50,691 bases of DNA from Chlamydiota bacterium (GTDB lineage: Bacteria; Chlamydiota; Chlamydiia; Chlamydiales; SM23-39). Every line of letters begins with the position of its first letter. Position 1 is the stretch's first letter. Positions 17,998 through 25,676 of this stretch are shown here, one piece after another. The notes under the pieces were generated by a model, which saw only the letters and a program-made list of their open reading frames with translations, did no database searches and was not told where the DNA came from. The position numbers and the translations under genes are program-made. The stretch spans positions 1 to 50,691 of the forward strand of contig DAIDHZ010000015.1 in NCBI GenBank assembly GCA_027451825.1, in the 5' to 3' direction.

Positions 17998-18846
17998 TTA
18001 TTTTTTATCACCTTGTGTCAATAACTCGAAGAGGCTTGGGTCTGTTGTTTGTGAGGGGGAAGAGGTAGGTGTTGAGTGAGGGATTCCATCTGCTTTAGGC
18101 ATTTCTAAAGGTGCAGGTGTGTGTGGAGCTGGAGGTTGTTGAATTGCAGGTATGGATTTTGGGGCTGTGGGTGATGCAGCTGTTATAGGTATTTCTAAAG
18201 GTGCAGGTGTGTGTGGAGCTGGAGGTTGTTGAATTGCAGGTATGGATTTTGGGGCTGTGGATGATGCAGCTGTTATAGGTATTTCTACAGGAGTAGGTGC
18301 ATTTGGAGTCGGAAGTTGTTGAATGATTGGAGTTGAAGGATTGGTGGGTGGTAAGGCTGGAGGTTGTTGTGTTGAAGCTGGAGATGGAGTGATTTGTGGT
18401 GATTTGTTAAATAAAGTTTTGAATAATGAAGGGAGTAAATTATTGATTGTTCGTACAGTTGTTCTTAAATGTTCTACATGCTGGCTTACGTTTAGGCTTG
18501 GATGATCTTTCCACGCCACGTATCCGGTAGCAGCAGACCCTACAATGAGGCCGGAAATAAAACGATGTTCATTGAACCATTTAGCGCAGTCAGCGGCTTT
18601 GTCTTTTAAGTCTTTTAGGTTTTCCCGAAAATGAAGAATGGCAACAGTTGAGGTTGTGATTCCAAGTGTAAGTAGAGGATTCTTATCGACCCACGTTGTT
18701 ACAGAAGAGTTGCCTCCAAGCATGATCAAGTTGTTGAGTGCGACGCCTCCGGCAAGACTGGCGCCGAGGACTGTCCAATGCGATGGTTGTTGTAATTTGT
18801 TTGCGATGTTTAAGAATTGTTGTTGTATTTGCTGGAATTGTAGCAT
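17998..18846 (-). CDS. Inc-like membrane protein 3 with Pro-rich 30-residue repeats
   Basis: 282 residues. Hydrophobic segments near 25-46, 55-72 and 96-112. The central part CAKWFNEHRFISGLIVG...GYVAW is a diverged version of the W(C/F)xxHP...GYYxYP block of the two downstream genes, so all three may be one family. The tail (from about 150) is very Pro/Thr/Ala-rich with two complete 30-residue repeats (AIQQPPAPHTPAPLE core) and a partial one. AGGA precedes the ATG. It is upstream of, and in line with, the other two Inc-like genes, with 230 bases of AT-rich sequence between this stop and the next start that shows nothing else recognisable. Confidence 0.55.
   Translation of the reverse strand: MLQFQQIQQQFLNIANKLQQPSHWTVLGASLAGGVALNNLIMLGGNSSVTTWVDKNPLLTLGITTSTVAILHFRENLKDLKDKAADCAKWFNEHRFISGLIVGSAATGYVAWKDHPSLNVSQHVEHLRTTVRTINNLLPSLFKTLFNKSPQITPSPASTQQPPALPPTNPSTPIIQQLPTPNAPTPVEIPITAASSTAPKSIPAIQQPPAPHTPAPLEIPITAASPTAPKSIPAIQQPPAPHTPAPLEMPKADGIPHSTPTSSPSQTTDPSLFELLTQGDKK
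18099..18278 (-). repeat. 90-bp tandem repeat in Inc-like gene 3
   Basis: Two 90-base units (18099-18188 and 18189-18278) differ at only a few positions; a third, diverged partial unit begins at 18279. The unit is 30 codons. Near-identity implies recent duplication or homogenisation. Confidence 0.9.
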
Positions 18847-19011
18847 TGTTATTATCCTGTTATATTCTTTTGCTGTTAATTATACATTTGTTTGTTATTT
18901 ATATTAATGTTAATTAAATTGTTGTTATATTTTAGTTTTTATGTGCGATAGGAAAATTTTTTCTGAACGCTTGTCTAGAACTCAGGTGATCAGTTATACA
19001 TTTCAAGATTT

Positions 19012-19719
19012 ATGAAGCAGAATAAAATTCAAATTTTTCCTTCGATCCTTTCCGGAGATTTTGGACGTCTTGCCGATGAGGCAAAACGCTTGGAGCAGGC
19101 GGGAGCTGACGGTATTCACGTAGATATCATGGATGGTCATTTTGTACCCAATTTGACGTTTGGTCCAAGAGCATTGGGAGCCATTAATCGTGCAACAAAT
19201 CTTTTTTTAGACGTCCATATGATGATCTATAATCCTTATGATTATATTGAGGCGTTCATTCAGGAAGGGGCGGATCGCTTGACGTTTCATTTTGAAGCGA
19301 CGGAAGATGTGGACGATGCTTTAGAATTCATTCGAAAATGCGGGAAAAAGGCAGGTCTTGCATTTTGTCCGGAAACATCATTTTCAATGATTCCTAAATA
19401 TTTGACTCGATGCGATATGGTTTTGATCATGACGGTTAGTCCAGGCTTTGGCGGGCAGCAGTTTATGGCGGATGTCGTAGAAAAAATTCAATTGACGAGA
19501 GAATGTTGCGATCGAAATCGAATTCGTCAAGGGGGCGTGATTGTTCCTCAAGGAAGTGAGGAGTCTTTGCCGCCGTTTGATATTCAGGTAGATGGCGGGA
19601 TTAATGCTGAGACGGCAAGAGCTTGTGTAAAAGCAGGCGCGAACGTGCTCGTGAGTGGTAGTTTTCTTTATGAACAACCGTCGCTTTCTCAAGGAATTCA
19701 AATGTTGCGGAATGTATGA
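19012..19719 (+). CDS. rpe: ribulose-phosphate 3-epimerase
   Basis: 235 residues. It interconverts ribulose-5-phosphate and xylulose-5-phosphate in the pentose phosphate pathway. Signatures are PSILSGDFGRLADE at the start, the metal-site motif HVDIMDGHFVPNLTFG near 36-50, HMMIYNP near 66, MTVSPGFGGQQFM near 140-153 and IQVDGGIN near 186. A short insertion around residues 163-185 (RNRIRQGGVIVPQGSEES) makes it slightly longer than usual. Its stop overlaps the yvcK start by 4 bases. In Chlamydia rpe directly precedes efp; here two genes are placed between them. Confidence 0.95.
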   Translation: MKQNKIQIFPSILSGDFGRLADEAKRLEQAGADGIHVDIMDGHFVPNLTFGPRALGAINRATNLFLDVHMMIYNPYDYIEAFIQEGADRLTFHFEATEDVDDALEFIRKCGKKAGLAFCPETSFSMIPKYLTRCDMVLIMTVSPGFGGQQFMADVVEKIQLTRECCDRNRIRQGGVIVPQGSEESLPPFDIQVDGGINAETARACVKAGANVLVSGSFLYEQPSLSQGIQMLRNV

Positions 19720-20693
19720 TTCGGGCGGCCTCGAAAAAAATCGTTGTGATTGGAGGTGGAACCGGTAATTTTGTGGTCTTGCGAGGCCTGAAAAAATATC
19801 CGGTGGATTTGACGGCGATCGTTTCGATGGCAGATGACGGAGGAAGTACCGGGATCTTGCGAGACGAGCTTGGGGTGCTTCCTCCCGGTGATGTGAGACA
19901 GTGCTTGGTGGCTCTTTCAAATTCAAGCCGATTAATGCGTTCTTTAATGAATTACCGCTTTGAGCAGGGAGGATTGGGAGGGCATTCTTTTGGGAATTTA
20001 CTTCTCTCTGCTTTGGAAAAGGTGACAGGTAGTTTTGAAAGAGCTGTTGAAGAGGCGGGTAAAATTCTCTATATCAATGGGAAAGTGATCCCCGTCACGA
20101 TGAATCAAGTTCGCTTAAAAATGCTCCTCAATAATCGCAAAGTTTTGGAAGGAGAGAGAGAAGTTTACCTCTCTCAGGAGATCGACAAGGGATATAATAC
20201 AATCTATTTAGAACCTTATCCAACGGTGAATCCAAGGGTGATTGAAGAAATTGCAAGCGCCGATTTAGTGGTTTTAGGTCCGGGAGGGCTTCATACATCT
20301 TTAATCCCAAGCTTGCTTGTTGAGGGCGTCAGCGAAGCAATTTGCAATAGTGATGCCAAAAAAGTGTTTGTTTTGAATTTGATGAATCGCAAAGGGCAGA
20401 CAACCGGATTTAAGACCAGTCATTATTTAAAAGAGCTCGTCCGTTTTTTGGGAAAAGACGTCTTTGATCATATTTTAATCAATGTAGAGAAGCCTCCTAA
20501 AGAATTGATCGATGTTTATGCGAATGAAGGTGAGCTCGTAGAAAACGATTTGGATGATGAACGGGTGCTTCCTGCCAATATGTTAGGGGTCGTTGCTGCA
20601 GCCCATAAATCAGATCTTTTAAAAAGAAATTTAATCCGCCACGATTCAAAGAAGTTGGCGCAGGAGTTGATGAAGATTGTTGATCATATTTGA
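19716..20693 (+). CDS. yvcK: YvcK/CofD-like gluconeogenesis factor
   Basis: 325 residues. Family hallmarks are VVIGGGTGNFVVLRGLKKYP near residue 10, SMADDGGSTGILRDELGVLPPGDVRQCLVALS near 36-67, the GGLGGHSFGNLLLSAL block near 87 and VLGPGGLHTSLIPSLLV near 187. In Firmicutes YvcK is needed on gluconeogenic carbon sources, binds UDP-sugars and affects cell-wall enzyme localisation. It starts with an ATGA overlap with rpe and overlaps the HAD gene by 17 bases. HprK and HPr are encoded elsewhere in this window, so both halves of that regulatory circle are present. Confidence 0.9.
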   Translation: MIRAASKKIVVIGGGTGNFVVLRGLKKYPVDLTAIVSMADDGGSTGILRDELGVLPPGDVRQCLVALSNSSRLMRSLMNYRFEQGGLGGHSFGNLLLSALEKVTGSFERAVEEAGKILYINGKVIPVTMNQVRLKMLLNNRKVLEGEREVYLSQEIDKGYNTIYLEPYPTVNPRVIEEIASADLVVLGPGGLHTSLIPSLLVEGVSEAICNSDAKKVFVLNLMNRKGQTTGFKTSHYLKELVRFLGKDVFDHILINVEKPPKELIDVYANEGELVENDLDDERVLPANMLGVVAAAHKSDLLKRNLIRHDSKKLAQELMKIVDHI

Positions 20694-21327
20694 TCTTGAC
20701 GATACGTTGATTGATACTTCAGGATGCGTCACTCCTTTCAAGATGAAAGAATGTGTGAAAGCTTTGACGCATATGGGGGTTCAACTTCCTTCAGTGGCGT
20801 ATGAAGAGCTTATGCAACTGAATGCCGGTTCGTCAAAATCGAAAGATGCTCTTTCTTCATTTGCAAGATCGTATGGGGCAACGCACGATCAGATTGATCG
20901 GGTTCTTGATTTGTTAACTTCTTCTTTGCCGGATGATTTTATTGTGCAAATGACTCCAAAAGCTAAGGAAATATTAGAGTTTTATCGATCTTCGCATCAT
21001 TTGGCTTTAGTGACTGGCGGACATCCTCCTTTCCAGAGAGAAAAGTTGAAAAAAGCTGGTGTGGATAGTTCTATTTTTAGTATGATTAGCATCCCGGAAG
21101 ACTCCGTGAAAAAGCCCTCTTATGAGATGTTACAAGAGAAATTTTCTCTTCCTCCCTCTGAGATTTGGGTTTGCGGGGATCGTATAGAAATGGATTTAAA
21201 ACCAGGTTTTGAACTTGGGTTCAATACGATTCATATGCGGTGGGGAAGAGGTGCTTCAATGCCGTCTCAACCATGGATCAAGCATTCGGTGAGCTGTCTT
21301 CCAGAATTAAAGGAAATTATACGATGA
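20677..21327 (+). CDS. HAD-superfamily hydrolase
   Basis: 216 residues. Motif I is FDLDDTLIDT at the very N-terminus, motif II LALVTGG near 112, motif III a Lys around KKPSYE near 147 and motif IV VCGDRIEMDLKPGFELG near 166. The cap is small and helical, as in phosphoglycolate-phosphatase-like HADs; the substrate cannot be told. The start must be a TTG (20677 or 20680), since motif I begins immediately after. It overlaps yvcK by 17 bases and efp by 4, so it is translationally coupled within the rpe-accC operon. Confidence 0.85.
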   Translation: MLIIFDLDDTLIDTSGCVTPFKMKECVKALTHMGVQLPSVAYEELMQLNAGSSKSKDALSSFARSYGATHDQIDRVLDLLTSSLPDDFIVQMTPKAKEILEFYRSSHHLALVTGGHPPFQREKLKKAGVDSSIFSMISIPEDSVKKPSYEMLQEKFSLPPSEIWVCGDRIEMDLKPGFELGFNTIHMRWGRGASMPSQPWIKHSVSCLPELKEIIR

Positions 21328-21869
21328 CCACAGCCAATCAGATCACGCCAGGAATGACCCTGAACTTAGAAGGGAATATTTATCGCGTTGAATCGAGTTT
21401 GAAAGTAACGGTTCCGAAAGGGACTCCTTTTATTAAAACGAAATTGCGAAATTTGATCGATGACGAGGTGATTGAAAAAAATTTCAAGTTGGATCAAATC
21501 ATTCAGGAAGTTTCTCTGATTGAAAGAACGTTAGAATTTCTTTATCCGGAAGGAAAAGATTATTTATTTTTGGATATTGGAAATTTAGATCAGGTTTTGG
21601 TTTCTTTAAAAGTTTTGGCTGATAAAGTTCATTACTTGAAAGAAGGGATTCAAGTGAAAGCCATGTTCTATGGAGATTCGATTTTTGGAGTTGAATTGCC
21701 TCAGTTTTTGGAAATCATGATTGTCAAAACAGAGCCGGCGGCAATCGGTGCAACAACGAAAAAAGCTGTCTTAGAAACAGGAGCTAAGGTCGATGTTCCT
21801 TTATTTATCGAAAGCGGGGACGTGATCAAGGTAGATACTCAAGTCGGGGAGTATATCCAACGGGTGTAA
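21324..21869 (+). CDS. efp: elongation factor P
   Basis: 181 residues from the ATG at 21324 (MTTANQITPG), which overlaps the HAD stop. EF-P relieves ribosome stalling at polyproline. Three beta-barrel domains are apparent: the KOW-like N-domain with PKGTPFIKTKLRNL (Lys32 at the loop tip position that is modified in other bacteria), the middle domain, and the C-terminal TTKKAVLETGAKVDVPLFIESGDVIKVDTQVGEYIQR signature. Two efp copies are usual in Chlamydia; this is the accB-linked one. The three Inc-like proteins nearby are proline-rich and would be natural clients, which is speculative. Confidence 0.95.
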   Translation: MTTANQITPGMTLNLEGNIYRVESSLKVTVPKGTPFIKTKLRNLIDDEVIEKNFKLDQIIQEVSLIERTLEFLYPEGKDYLFLDIGNLDQVLVSLKVLADKVHYLKEGIQVKAMFYGDSIFGVELPQFLEIMIVKTEPAAIGATTKKAVLETGAKVDVPLFIESGDVIKVDTQVGEYIQRV

Positions 21870-21873
21870 GAAT

Positions 21874-22323
21874 ATGAATATTGATGAAATTAAAGAATTA
21901 ATGGCTCATTTAGAAAAATCTAAGTTGAGCAAAATGATCGTAAAAGAAAAAGACTTTGAACTTCATTTGGAAAAAGAAAGCAGTTCTTTTCCTGCCGTAA
22001 GAAGGCCTTCTGCAACGGAATCTTATATTGAACTTGAGCCGGAATCTCCTAAAAAAGTGGAGATGGCAAAAAGTGAAGAGGCGGGTCTTTTTGTCACTTC
22101 TCCTATGGTGGGCACCTATTACTCATCTCCCGGGCCGGATCAACCCGTTTTTGTGAAAGTGGGAGATAAAGTGACTGAGTCAACCGTTGTCTGCATTGTT
22201 GAAGCGATGAAAGTGATGAATGAAGTTAAAGCAGGAATGAGCGGAACAATTACAGAAGTAATGATGCATAATGCGCAACCGGTAGAGTTTGGAACTCGTC
22301 TTTTCCGAATTGTGAAATCTTAA
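21874..22323 (+). CDS. accB: biotin carboxyl carrier protein of acetyl-CoA carboxylase
   Basis: 149 residues. The N-terminal helix (MNIDEIKELMAHLEKSKLSK) and a short linker precede the biotinyl domain (about 72-149) with the biotin attachment site EAMKVMNEV at Lys113 and the PMVGTYYSSPGPDQPVFVKVGD thumb region. It carries carboxybiotin between AccC and the AccAD carboxyltransferase in fatty-acid synthesis. It lies 4 bases after efp and 14 before accC. Confidence 0.96.
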   Translation: MNIDEIKELMAHLEKSKLSKMIVKEKDFELHLEKESSSFPAVRRPSATESYIELEPESPKKVEMAKSEEAGLFVTSPMVGTYYSSPGPDQPVFVKVGDKVTESTVVCIVEAMKVMNEVKAGMSGTITEVMMHNAQPVEFGTRLFRIVKS

Positions 22324-22337
22324 AGGAAAGAAGTCGT

Positions 22338-23732
22338 ATGGCAAAGCAGCAAACAGAAACATCTCAAGAACATAAAATGAAAGTTCTTATTGCAAATCGA
22401 GGTGAAATTGCGGTGCGTATTATTCGTGCGTGTCATGATTTGGGACTTCAAACTGTTGCTGTTTATTCAAAAGCGGATGCCGATGCGATGCATGTGTATC
22501 ATGCGGATGAGGCCATTTGCATTGGAGAAGCTCCATCGAGTCAATCCTATTTAAAAATTCCTAATTTGATTGCTGCTTGTGAAATTACGGGGGCCGATGC
22601 TGTCCATCCCGGATATGGTTTCTTGAGCGAAAATGCGAATTTTGCATCTATTTGCGAAAGCTCCGGGTTGAATTTTATTGGACCTTCTTCTCGAGCAATT
22701 AGTCTTTTAGGAGATAAAGCAGAGGCAAAAGCAACTGCGAAAAAAGTGAAATGTCCTGTGATTCCTGGATCTGATGGAATTGTTCGTGATGTTGAGAGCG
22801 GTCTTAAAGAGGCTCGTAAATTTGGTTTCCCGATTTTTATTAAAGCAGTCGCAGGCGGCGGTGGTAAAGGGATTCGTATCGCATATAATGAAGAAGATTT
22901 TGTTCAAAAATTTTTGGCGGCTCGGACAGAAGCTCAAGTGAGCTTTAACAACCCTGATGTCTATTTAGAAAAGATGATTGTAAATCCTCGTCATATTGAA
23001 ATGCAGGTCATTGGAGATAAACATGGTAATTATGTTTATTTAGGGGAGAGAGATTGCACCGTTCAGCGTCGACGTCAGAAGTTGATCGAGGAAGCTCCAA
23101 GTCCCATGTTAAATGAAGCGATGCGTAAAAAAATCGGAGAGAGCGCAGTTGCCATTGTTCGTGAAGCCAATTATCATTCCGTTGGGACGGTTGAGTTTCT
23201 TCTCGATCAGGATGGTCATTATTATTTCATGGAGGTCAATACCCGGATTCAGGTAGAGCATACGGTGACTGAAGAAATCACAGGGATTGATCTGGTAGAA
23301 CAGCAAATTCGCATTGCCCGTGGAGAAAAATTGTCATTTCAACAAAAAGATATTACGTTGAAAGGGCATGTTTTTGAGTTTCGAATCAATGCTGAAGATC
23401 CAGCGAATAATTTTGCTCCATCTCCGGGGCTTTTAGAACATTATAACCCTCCGGGCGGCCCTCATGTTCGTGTGGATAGCGCTTGCTATAGCGGATATCG
23501 AATTCCTCCGAATTATGATTCAATGATTGCAAAACTCATTGTGAAGGGAAAGGATCGTTTGGATGCTGTTCAAAGAGCAAAAAGAGCTTTGAAAGAGTTT
23601 CATATTTCCGGTGTTCATTCTACAATACCTTTCCATCAATTCATGCTTCACAATCCTCAATTTTTGAAGAATGAATATACCATCAATACCATCGATCAGT
23701 GGATTGCAGAAGGCTGTTTGTTTTCGATGTGA
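22338..23732 (+). CDS. accC: biotin carboxylase subunit of acetyl-CoA carboxylase
   Basis: 464 residues. I take the ATG at 22338 because AAAGGAAAG precedes it; the conserved start MKVLIANRGEIAVRIIRA begins 13 residues later (22377) and could be the true N-terminus. Biotin-carboxylase N domain, ATP-grasp domain with AGGGGKGIRIA near 173-183, the catalytic EVNTRIQVEHTVTEE near 301-315, and C-terminal domain with NYDSMIAKLIV near 405. It carboxylates biotin on AccB using bicarbonate and ATP. Last gene of the rpe-led operon. Confidence 0.96.
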   Translation: MAKQQTETSQEHKMKVLIANRGEIAVRIIRACHDLGLQTVAVYSKADADAMHVYHADEAICIGEAPSSQSYLKIPNLIAACEITGADAVHPGYGFLSENANFASICESSGLNFIGPSSRAISLLGDKAEAKATAKKVKCPVIPGSDGIVRDVESGLKEARKFGFPIFIKAVAGGGGKGIRIAYNEEDFVQKFLAARTEAQVSFNNPDVYLEKMIVNPRHIEMQVIGDKHGNYVYLGERDCTVQRRRQKLIEEAPSPMLNEAMRKKIGESAVAIVREANYHSVGTVEFLLDQDGHYYFMEVNTRIQVEHTVTEEITGIDLVEQQIRIARGEKLSFQQKDITLKGHVFEFRINAEDPANNFAPSPGLLEHYNPPGGPHVRVDSACYSGYRIPPNYDSMIAKLIVKGKDRLDAVQRAKRALKEFHISGVHSTIPFHQFMLHNPQFLKNEYTINTIDQWIAEGCLFSM

Positions 23733-23741
23733 TGTTTTTTC

Positions 23742-23769
23742 TTGTGAATTATTGAGTTGATGTTATAGA
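23742..23769 (+). promoter_or_regulatory. possible sigma70-type promoter for the tRNA pair
   Basis: TTGTGA (23742) and TATAGA (23764) are separated by 16 bases and lie about 20 bases before the tRNA-Val gene. This is judged by eye against the TTGACA/TATAAT consensus. Confidence 0.4.
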
Positions 23770-23787
23770 ATCACAGCTTCTTTTTGA

Positions 23788-23860
23788 GGGCGTATAGCTC
23801 AGTTGGTAGAGCGCCTGTCTTACACACAGGTGGTCATAGGTTCGAGTCCTGTTGCGCCCA
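23788..23860 (+). tRNA. tRNA-Val (TAC)
   Basis: 73-base cloverleaf. Acceptor GGGCGTA pairs with TGCGCCC, the D-arm is AGCTCAGTTGGTAGAGC, the anticodon loop CTTACAC gives anticodon TAC (Val), and the T-arm has GGTTCGAGTCC. Discriminator A at 23860. The CCA end is not encoded. It lies 55 bases after accC. Confidence 0.95.
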
Positions 23861-23862
23861 AT

Positions 23863-23889
23863 CCTCTCTTGAGTAGAGAGGTTTTTTTT
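23863..23889 (+). terminator. Rho-independent terminator between tRNA-Val and tRNA-Asp
   Basis: CCTCTC, a 7-base loop, GAGAGG, then eight T. This is a textbook hairpin plus T tract. It implies that tRNA-Val is mostly ended here and that tRNA-Asp may depend on read-through or its own start. Confidence 0.8.
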
Positions 23890-23894
23890 CGATT

Positions 23895-23968
23895 GCGGGA
23901 GTAGTTCAATTGGTTAGAGCGCCGCCCTGTCACGGCGGAAGTTGCGGGTTCGAGCCCCGTCTCCCGCG
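23895..23968 (+). tRNA. tRNA-Asp (GTC)
   Basis: 74-base cloverleaf. Acceptor GCGGGAG pairs with CTCCCGC, D-arm AGTTCAATTGGTTAGAGC, anticodon loop CTGTCAC gives GTC (Asp), T-arm GCGGGTTCGAGCCCCGT. Discriminator G at 23968. CCA not encoded. Confidence 0.95.
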
Positions 23969-24063
23969 TTCTTCTTGAACGCATTTAAGCCAAAAAATCC
24001 CTTGAAATCTCATCTCTCTCTCTATACAATGAATCCATTATTCATGGTTTCAGGAGAGTTCCT

Positions 24064-24972
24064 ATGCCGCAATCATTGCCTTTATCAGGACGCGTTGTTC
24101 ATTATCTAATCACTTACTTCGGAATGGCTATCGGAGCCTTTCTTGCAGCTCTAGCTATTCGGATTTTCTTAACTCCAAATCAATTGATCGATGGCGGCGT
24201 AGTCGGTGTTGCGTTGATTTTGGCAAGGTTATATGGAACATCCTATTTGTCATATTTTCTTTTGATTCTCAATATCCCCTTTATCTTTTTGGCGTGGCGT
24301 TACATTCGTAGATCTTTTGTGATGAATATGTTTGTGGCGATTGTCCTTTTTGCTCTGTTCTTGTTTGCATTGGAAAGAGTGCCTTCATTCGGAGCTGATC
24401 AGTTAGAAGCTATTGTGATCGGCGGCGCGATGTTAGGAGCTGGTGCCGGGATGATCATTCGTCATGGAGGATGTGTTGATGGAACAGAAATTTTAGCGAT
24501 TTTAATCAATCGCAAAAAAGGCTTCACCGTAGGGCAGGTGATTCTCTTTATTAACGTCTTTGTGTTTACTGCGTATGGTTGGATTTTTCACGATTGGCAT
24601 ATTGCTCTTCGATCACTCATGACTTACATTGTTGCTTTTAAAATGATGGACATTGTGATTGCAGGTCTTGAAGAGTTGAAATCTGTTTTGATCATGTGTT
24701 CTAAACCGGATAAATTGAGCAAGATCATTACATTGGAGCTTGGGTTAGGTCTTACCTTTATCAAAGGAAAAGGGGGATATTCAGGAGAAGATCGTGACAT
24801 TTTGTTCATTATTGTTGAGAGATTGGATCTTGCTGAATTGAAAGAAATTGTCTTAAGAGAAGATCCTAGTGCATTTATTGCGATTGAAAACTTACATGAA
24901 GTGGCTTATGGCCGAACGGCAAGAGTGGCTTTGAAACGACGTGCAAAATTATTTTCAAAAGGCATTATTTAA
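24064..24972 (+). CDS. YitT-family membrane protein (DUF161/DUF2179)
   Basis: 302 residues. The N-terminal 200 residues have five or six membrane segments and the family motifs ALAIRIFLTPNQLIDGGVVGVALIL near 27-52 and GMIIRHGGCVDGTEILAILI near 134-154. The C-terminal soluble domain contains the DUF2179 pattern GLTFIKGKGGYSGEDRDILFIIVER near 235-258. YitT proteins are widespread inner-membrane proteins with no settled function. AGGAGAG lies just upstream of the ATG. Followed 11 bases later by the LOG-family gene, so the two probably form an operon. Confidence 0.9.
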   Translation: MPQSLPLSGRVVHYLITYFGMAIGAFLAALAIRIFLTPNQLIDGGVVGVALILARLYGTSYLSYFLLILNIPFIFLAWRYIRRSFVMNMFVAIVLFALFLFALERVPSFGADQLEAIVIGGAMLGAGAGMIIRHGGCVDGTEILAILINRKKGFTVGQVILFINVFVFTAYGWIFHDWHIALRSLMTYIVAFKMMDIVIAGLEELKSVLIMCSKPDKLSKIITLELGLGLTFIKGKGGYSGEDRDILFIIVERLDLAELKEIVLREDPSAFIAIENLHEVAYGRTARVALKRRAKLFSKGII

Positions 24973-24983
24973 TAAGGTTCGTA

Positions 24984-25676
24984 ATGGATGATCAAATTTC
25001 TTTTCCTTACAAAGATTCACATGCGCAATCGGTCGATTATTTGCGCATCTTTCGCATGATGTCTGAATTTGTAGATGGCTTTGAAGGAATGACTTCTTTA
25101 GGTCCTGCCGTTGCAATTTTTGGTTCCACCAATGAACATCCAATCGATCGTAAGTATTATGATCTTGCTGAAGTGATTGCAAAAAAACTTGTAGAGAAAG
25201 GATTTGCAATTATGACAGGTGGCGGCACCGGTATTATGGAATGTGCCAATAAAGCAGCTCAAGAAGCGAAGGGCAGAAGTTGCGGGCTTTGTGTCCGAGT
25301 TTCTGAAAAAGATAAGCCCAATGCCTATATTGATCCGGGATGTTCATTGCATTTTCATTATTTTTTTGTTCGTAAAGTGATGTTTGTCCGATATGCCAAA
25401 GGATTTGTTGTGTTGCCGGGAGGGTTTGGCACGTTGGATGAGCTTTTTGAAGCTCTTACTTTGATCCAAACCAAGAAGAGCCATCATTTTCCGATTTATC
25501 TTGTAGGTAAAGAATATTGGGCGGGTCTTTTAGATTGGTTAAAAAACACGGTTTTAGCTCGTAGAAACATTAAGCAAGAGGATTTAGCGCTCATTCGTAT
25601 TTCCGATGATGTTGACGAGATTGTGAATGGGGTTGTCGAGCATCATCAGAAAATCAAGCCCCTAGAGAATTTTTAA
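24984..25676 (+). CDS. LOG-family (Lonely Guy) nucleoside-5'-monophosphate phosphoribohydrolase-like protein
   Basis: 230 residues. Family signatures are VAIFGSTN near 40, MTGGGTGIMECANKAAQEA near 75-94 and LPGGFGTLDELFEALTLIQTKK near 148-170. LOG proteins cleave the N-glycosidic bond of (modified) AMP; in plants and some bacteria this releases cytokinins, and in many bacteria the role is nucleotide clean-up. Both residue groups needed (GGGxGxME and PGGxGTxxE) are intact. The stop overlaps that of the convergent outer membrane gene by 4 bases. Confidence 0.88.
   Translation: MDDQISFPYKDSHAQSVDYLRIFRMMSEFVDGFEGMTSLGPAVAIFGSTNEHPIDRKYYDLAEVIAKKLVEKGFAIMTGGGTGIMECANKAAQEAKGRSCGLCVRVSEKDKPNAYIDPGCSLHFHYFFVRKVMFVRYAKGFVVLPGGFGTLDELFEALTLIQTKKSHHFPIYLVGKEYWAGLLDWLKNTVLARRNIKQEDLALIRISDDVDEIVNGVVEHHQKIKPLENF

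Noticed and set aside
19384..19926. 180-codon minus-strand ORF across the rpe-yvcK junction.
   Set aside because: It is antisense to two strongly conserved genes and shows no protein family features.
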